Assembly (NCBI RefSeq): GCF_003260975.1
Contig: NZ_CP030041.1
Span: 4,095,501 to 4,159,500 of the forward strand
Direction of reading: 5' to 3'
Length of the DNA stretch: 64,000 nt
Origin: Echinicola strongylocentroti
GTDB lineage: Bacteria; Bacteroidota; Bacteroidia; Cytophagales; Cyclobacteriaceae
In this document: one piece after another, positions 61,842 through 64,000 of the stretch
Layout of the letters: each line of letters opens with the position of its first letter
Position numbering within the stretch: the first letter of the stretch is position 1
The notes under the pieces: model-generated
Told to the model about the DNA's origin: nothing
What the model saw: only the letters and a program-made list of their open reading frames with translations
Databases searched by the model: none
Program-made: the position numbers and the translations under genes

Positions 61842-64000
61842 ATGAAAGAAAATAAAAAGAAATACTGGAAGGGATTAGAACAGTTGACAAACGATCCGGA
61901 ATTTGTGAAGAATGCAGATAAGGAGTTTCCTGAGTACCTTCCAATCGGCGGACAACAAGAAGGGGGCGCATCCAGAAGAGATTTCCTGAAAGTGATGGGA
62001 TTCAGCCTGGCAGCAGCATCATTGGCTGCTTGTGAGGCTCCTGTGAGAAAGGCTATTCCTTATGTGAACAAGCCAGTGGATGTCAATCCATCTATCCCTA
62101 ATTATTACGCATCTACTTTCTTCGGAGGTGGTGAATACGCTTCTGTAGTAGTGAAGACAAGGGAAGGTAGACCCATCAAAGTAGATGGCAATAAACTCTC
62201 TCCAGTGACCAAAGGTGGTACCAGCTCTATCGTAGAGGCTTCTGTACTGTCTTTGTACGATAAAGAAAGATTGACAGCCCCTTATAAAAACGGTGAAAAA
62301 TCCGATTGGGCAACTATCGATAAAGAAGTAACGGCCAAGCTTAAGGCTGCAGGCAATGTGAAGGTGGTGACCAATACCATCATGTCTCCTTCTTCCGAAA
62401 AAGCACTGAAAGCCCTTACTGATGCCATTGGTGGTGCTGAAGTCATCACTTATGACTCGTCATCAGCTTACGGTATCGTAAAAGCCAACCAAACGTATTA
62501 CGGTACTTCTGTACTACCAAATTATAGTTTTGACAAAGCCGATGTGATCGTCAGCTTTGGGGCTGATTTCTTGGGGACTTGGATTGCTCCAATTGAATAC
62601 TCCAAGCAATATGCCCAAGGAAGAAAAATAAGCAAGGAACATCCAGAGATGTCCCGTCACTATCAATTTGAATCCAACCTGTCACTAACAGGAGCCAATG
62701 CCGACTACAGAACGCCTATCAGGGCCTCTCAGAGTGGATTGGCTGTATTGGCACTGTATAACTTGCTAGCCAAAAAGGCCGGTGCTCCTTCCGTGAAGAG
62801 CGCTGGAGTAGAAATTGCCCACTTGTCAAAAGCTGCAAATGAGCTTTGGGCAAATAGAGGCAAATCTTTGGTGGTTTCAGGTTCAAATGATCCTAATGTG
62901 CAAGTGGTGATCAATGCGATCAATGACTTGCTAGGCAATAACAATAGTACTATAAGCTACACTAAGTCTGCTAATTTCAAACAAGGTAATGATGCGGCAA
63001 TTGCCCAGTTTACCAAAGAGTTGGCAGCAGGAAGAGTTGGCGGTGTGCTGTTTTATAACTGTAACCCCGTGTATGACACTCCACAAGGTGAAGCCTTGGG
63101 ACAAGCCATCGCTAAAGCGAAAGTATCCGTGGCCACTAATGGCACCATGGATGAAACAGCTTCAATGGTACAGTATGTAGCTCCAGACCACCATTACCTG
63201 GAGTCTTGGAATGACTTTAACCCCAAAGCGGGTGAGTATAGCTTGTCTCAACCAGCTATTTCGCCACTGTTCGATACACGACAGGCACAGGAATCATTCC
63301 TTACTTGGGCAGGTGTAGCCACCAATTACTATGATTTCCTTCAGGACAACTGGAAAGAGTTTTTCGCTGGGCAGTCAGCAATCAGTACTTTCCAAGAATT
63401 CTGGGACAGGGCCTTGTATAATGGTTTCTATTCCACTCCCCTAGCCAGCGAAACTGCTGAGCTTACTCCGGTAGGTAATGTTAGCAGTGCTGCTGCTGCA
63501 ATTAGCAAAAGCTATTCTGCATCCAACAGTGGTGCTGAACTTGTGATGTACCAAAAAATCGGTATTGGAGATGGAGCATTTGCCAACAACCCTTGGCTGC
63601 AGGAAATGTCCGATCCTATTTCAAAAGCCACTTGGGATAACTACCTAACCGTATCACAGAAGTGGGCCAATGAAAATGGCCTTAAAATGATAGAGGGCAG
63701 GACTCAAAAAGCAAAGATCACTGCAAATGGCAAGTCACTGATAGTGCCAGTATTGATCCAGCCGGGTCAAGCAGATGGAACGATCGGATTGGCATTGGGA
63801 TACGGTAGGACCAAAGCTGGTCGGGTGGCCAATGGAGTAGGGGTAAATGCTTACCAGCTCTTGGACAATTCCAAAGGTTTTGTCAACAATGAAATCACCT
63901 CAGGAGTGAGTATTGAGCTTACTTCAGATACGTATAGAATTGCCCAAACGCAGACTCACCAGACTTATATGGACCGCGGTAACGTGATCCAGGAATCAAC
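61842..64000 (+). CDS. actB: Alternative complex III molybdopterin-like / Fe-S subunit ActB, N-terminal part
   Basis: The reading frame opens at ATG 61842 and runs off the right edge with about 719 codons. A Tat motif (SRRDFLKVMGFSLAAASLAAC, split, about 44-64) precedes a molybdopterin-oxidoreductase-like fold that binds no molybdenum in studied ACIII. VVVKTREGRPIKVDGNKLSP and VIVSFGADFLGTWIAPIEYSKQY are family-like. The Fe-S domain and the ActC-F genes should follow beyond the window. The full protein is usually about 1000 residues. Confidence 0.9.
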   Translation, partial: MKENKKKYWKGLEQLTNDPEFVKNADKEFPEYLPIGGQQEGGASRRDFLKVMGFSLAAASLAACEAPVRKAIPYVNKPVDVNPSIPNYYASTFFGGGEYASVVVKTREGRPIKVDGNKLSPVTKGGTSSIVEASVLSLYDKERLTAPYKNGEKSDWATIDKEVTAKLKAAGNVKVVTNTIMSPSSEKALKALTDAIGGAEVITYDSSSAYGIVKANQTYYGTSVLPNYSFDKADVIVSFGADFLGTWIAPIEYSKQYAQGRKISKEHPEMSRHYQFESNLSLTGANADYRTPIRASQSGLAVLALYNLLAKKAGAPSVKSAGVEIAHLSKAANELWANRGKSLVVSGSNDPNVQVVINAINDLLGNNNSTISYTKSANFKQGNDAAIAQFTKELAAGRVGGVLFYNCNPVYDTPQGEALGQAIAKAKVSVATNGTMDETASMVQYVAPDHHYLESWNDFNPKAGEYSLSQPAISPLFDTRQAQESFLTWAGVATNYYDFLQDNWKEFFAGQSAISTFQEFWDRALYNGFYSTPLASETAELTPVGNVSSAAAAISKSYSASNSGAELVMYQKIGIGDGAFANNPWLQEMSDPISKATWDNYLTVSQKWANENGLKMIEGRTQKAKITANGKSLIVPVLIQPGQADGTIGLALGYGRTKAGRVANGVGVNAYQLLDNSKGFVNNEITSGVSIELTSDTYRIAQTQTHQTYMDRGNVIQES

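Overview
The window comes from a member of the Bacteroidota, most likely order Cytophagales and close to Echinicola, Cyclobacterium or Algoriphagus. This placement is inferred from gene content and order: a T9SS-sorted protein, a DUF4835 (PorD-type) gene in a bamD-rpoZ-coaBC-porD-recN block, an alternative complex III operon with a hexaheme first subunit, and several promoters of the Bacteroidota form TTG/TTTG-N19-21-TAnnTTTG. No rRNA, CRISPR array, prophage or transposase gene is visible. The only RNA gene seen is one tRNA-Cys.

Layout: 1-2664 carries the 3' part of tgt, an LptF/LptG permease and an EamA transporter on the plus strand, facing ispE (minus). 3932-14381 is a complete branched-chain amino-acid operon, ilvD-ilvB-ilvN-ilvC-leuC-leuD-leuA/cimA-like-leuB. 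It is headed by a Bacteroidota promoter, a 19-codon leader peptide with 11 Leu/Val/Ile codons and a terminator/antiterminator pair, which is a clear transcription attenuator. It closes with an intrinsic terminator, and several gaps inside it hold strong hairpins without U-tracts. 14761-16142 is a Crp/Fnr regulator plus an SDR. 16172-17329 (minus) is a Tat-type lipoprotein FAD oxidase whose D-amino-acid-oxidase signature lies before its Rossmann motif, so it reads as a circular permutation. 17540-26430 (minus) holds fabI, recN, porD, coaBC, rpoZ, bamD, a T9SS cargo protein and an OstA-like protein. 26480-34047 (plus) holds tilS, a lone cyclic-nucleotide-binding-domain protein, mdh, a DUF3352 protein and an MscS channel.

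34050-47735 holds a TVP38 protein, a frameshifted small secreted protein, a cystathionine gamma-synthase/lyase, a minus-strand group (photolyase, Smr protein, helical unknown), a TamB-like gene interrupted at a six-G run, then tsaD, smpB, a NlpC/P60 protein that has lost its catalytic cysteine, and an HNH protein. 47844-54956 holds a beta-barrel protein and a possible D-amino-acid/hydroxy-acid use cluster (GntP permease, RidA, D-threonine-aldolase-like enzyme, alpha/beta hydrolase, M19 dipeptidase). 55357-58615 is rpsA with its promoter and terminator, then a beta-propeller glycosidase-like protein. 58782-64000 holds a DUF72 protein, tRNA-Cys and the start of the alternative complex III operon (actA with an N-terminal monoheme domain, then actB running off the end).

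Spread through the intergenic gaps is a 170-bp imperfect palindrome with about 20-bp terminal inverted repeats (two near-identical copies, one rearranged copy and two solo fragments), which looks like a MITE- or REP-type element. The strongest candidates for new biology are the permuted oxidase, the branched-chain attenuator, the TamB slippery-run interruption and the catalytically dead NlpC/P60 protein.
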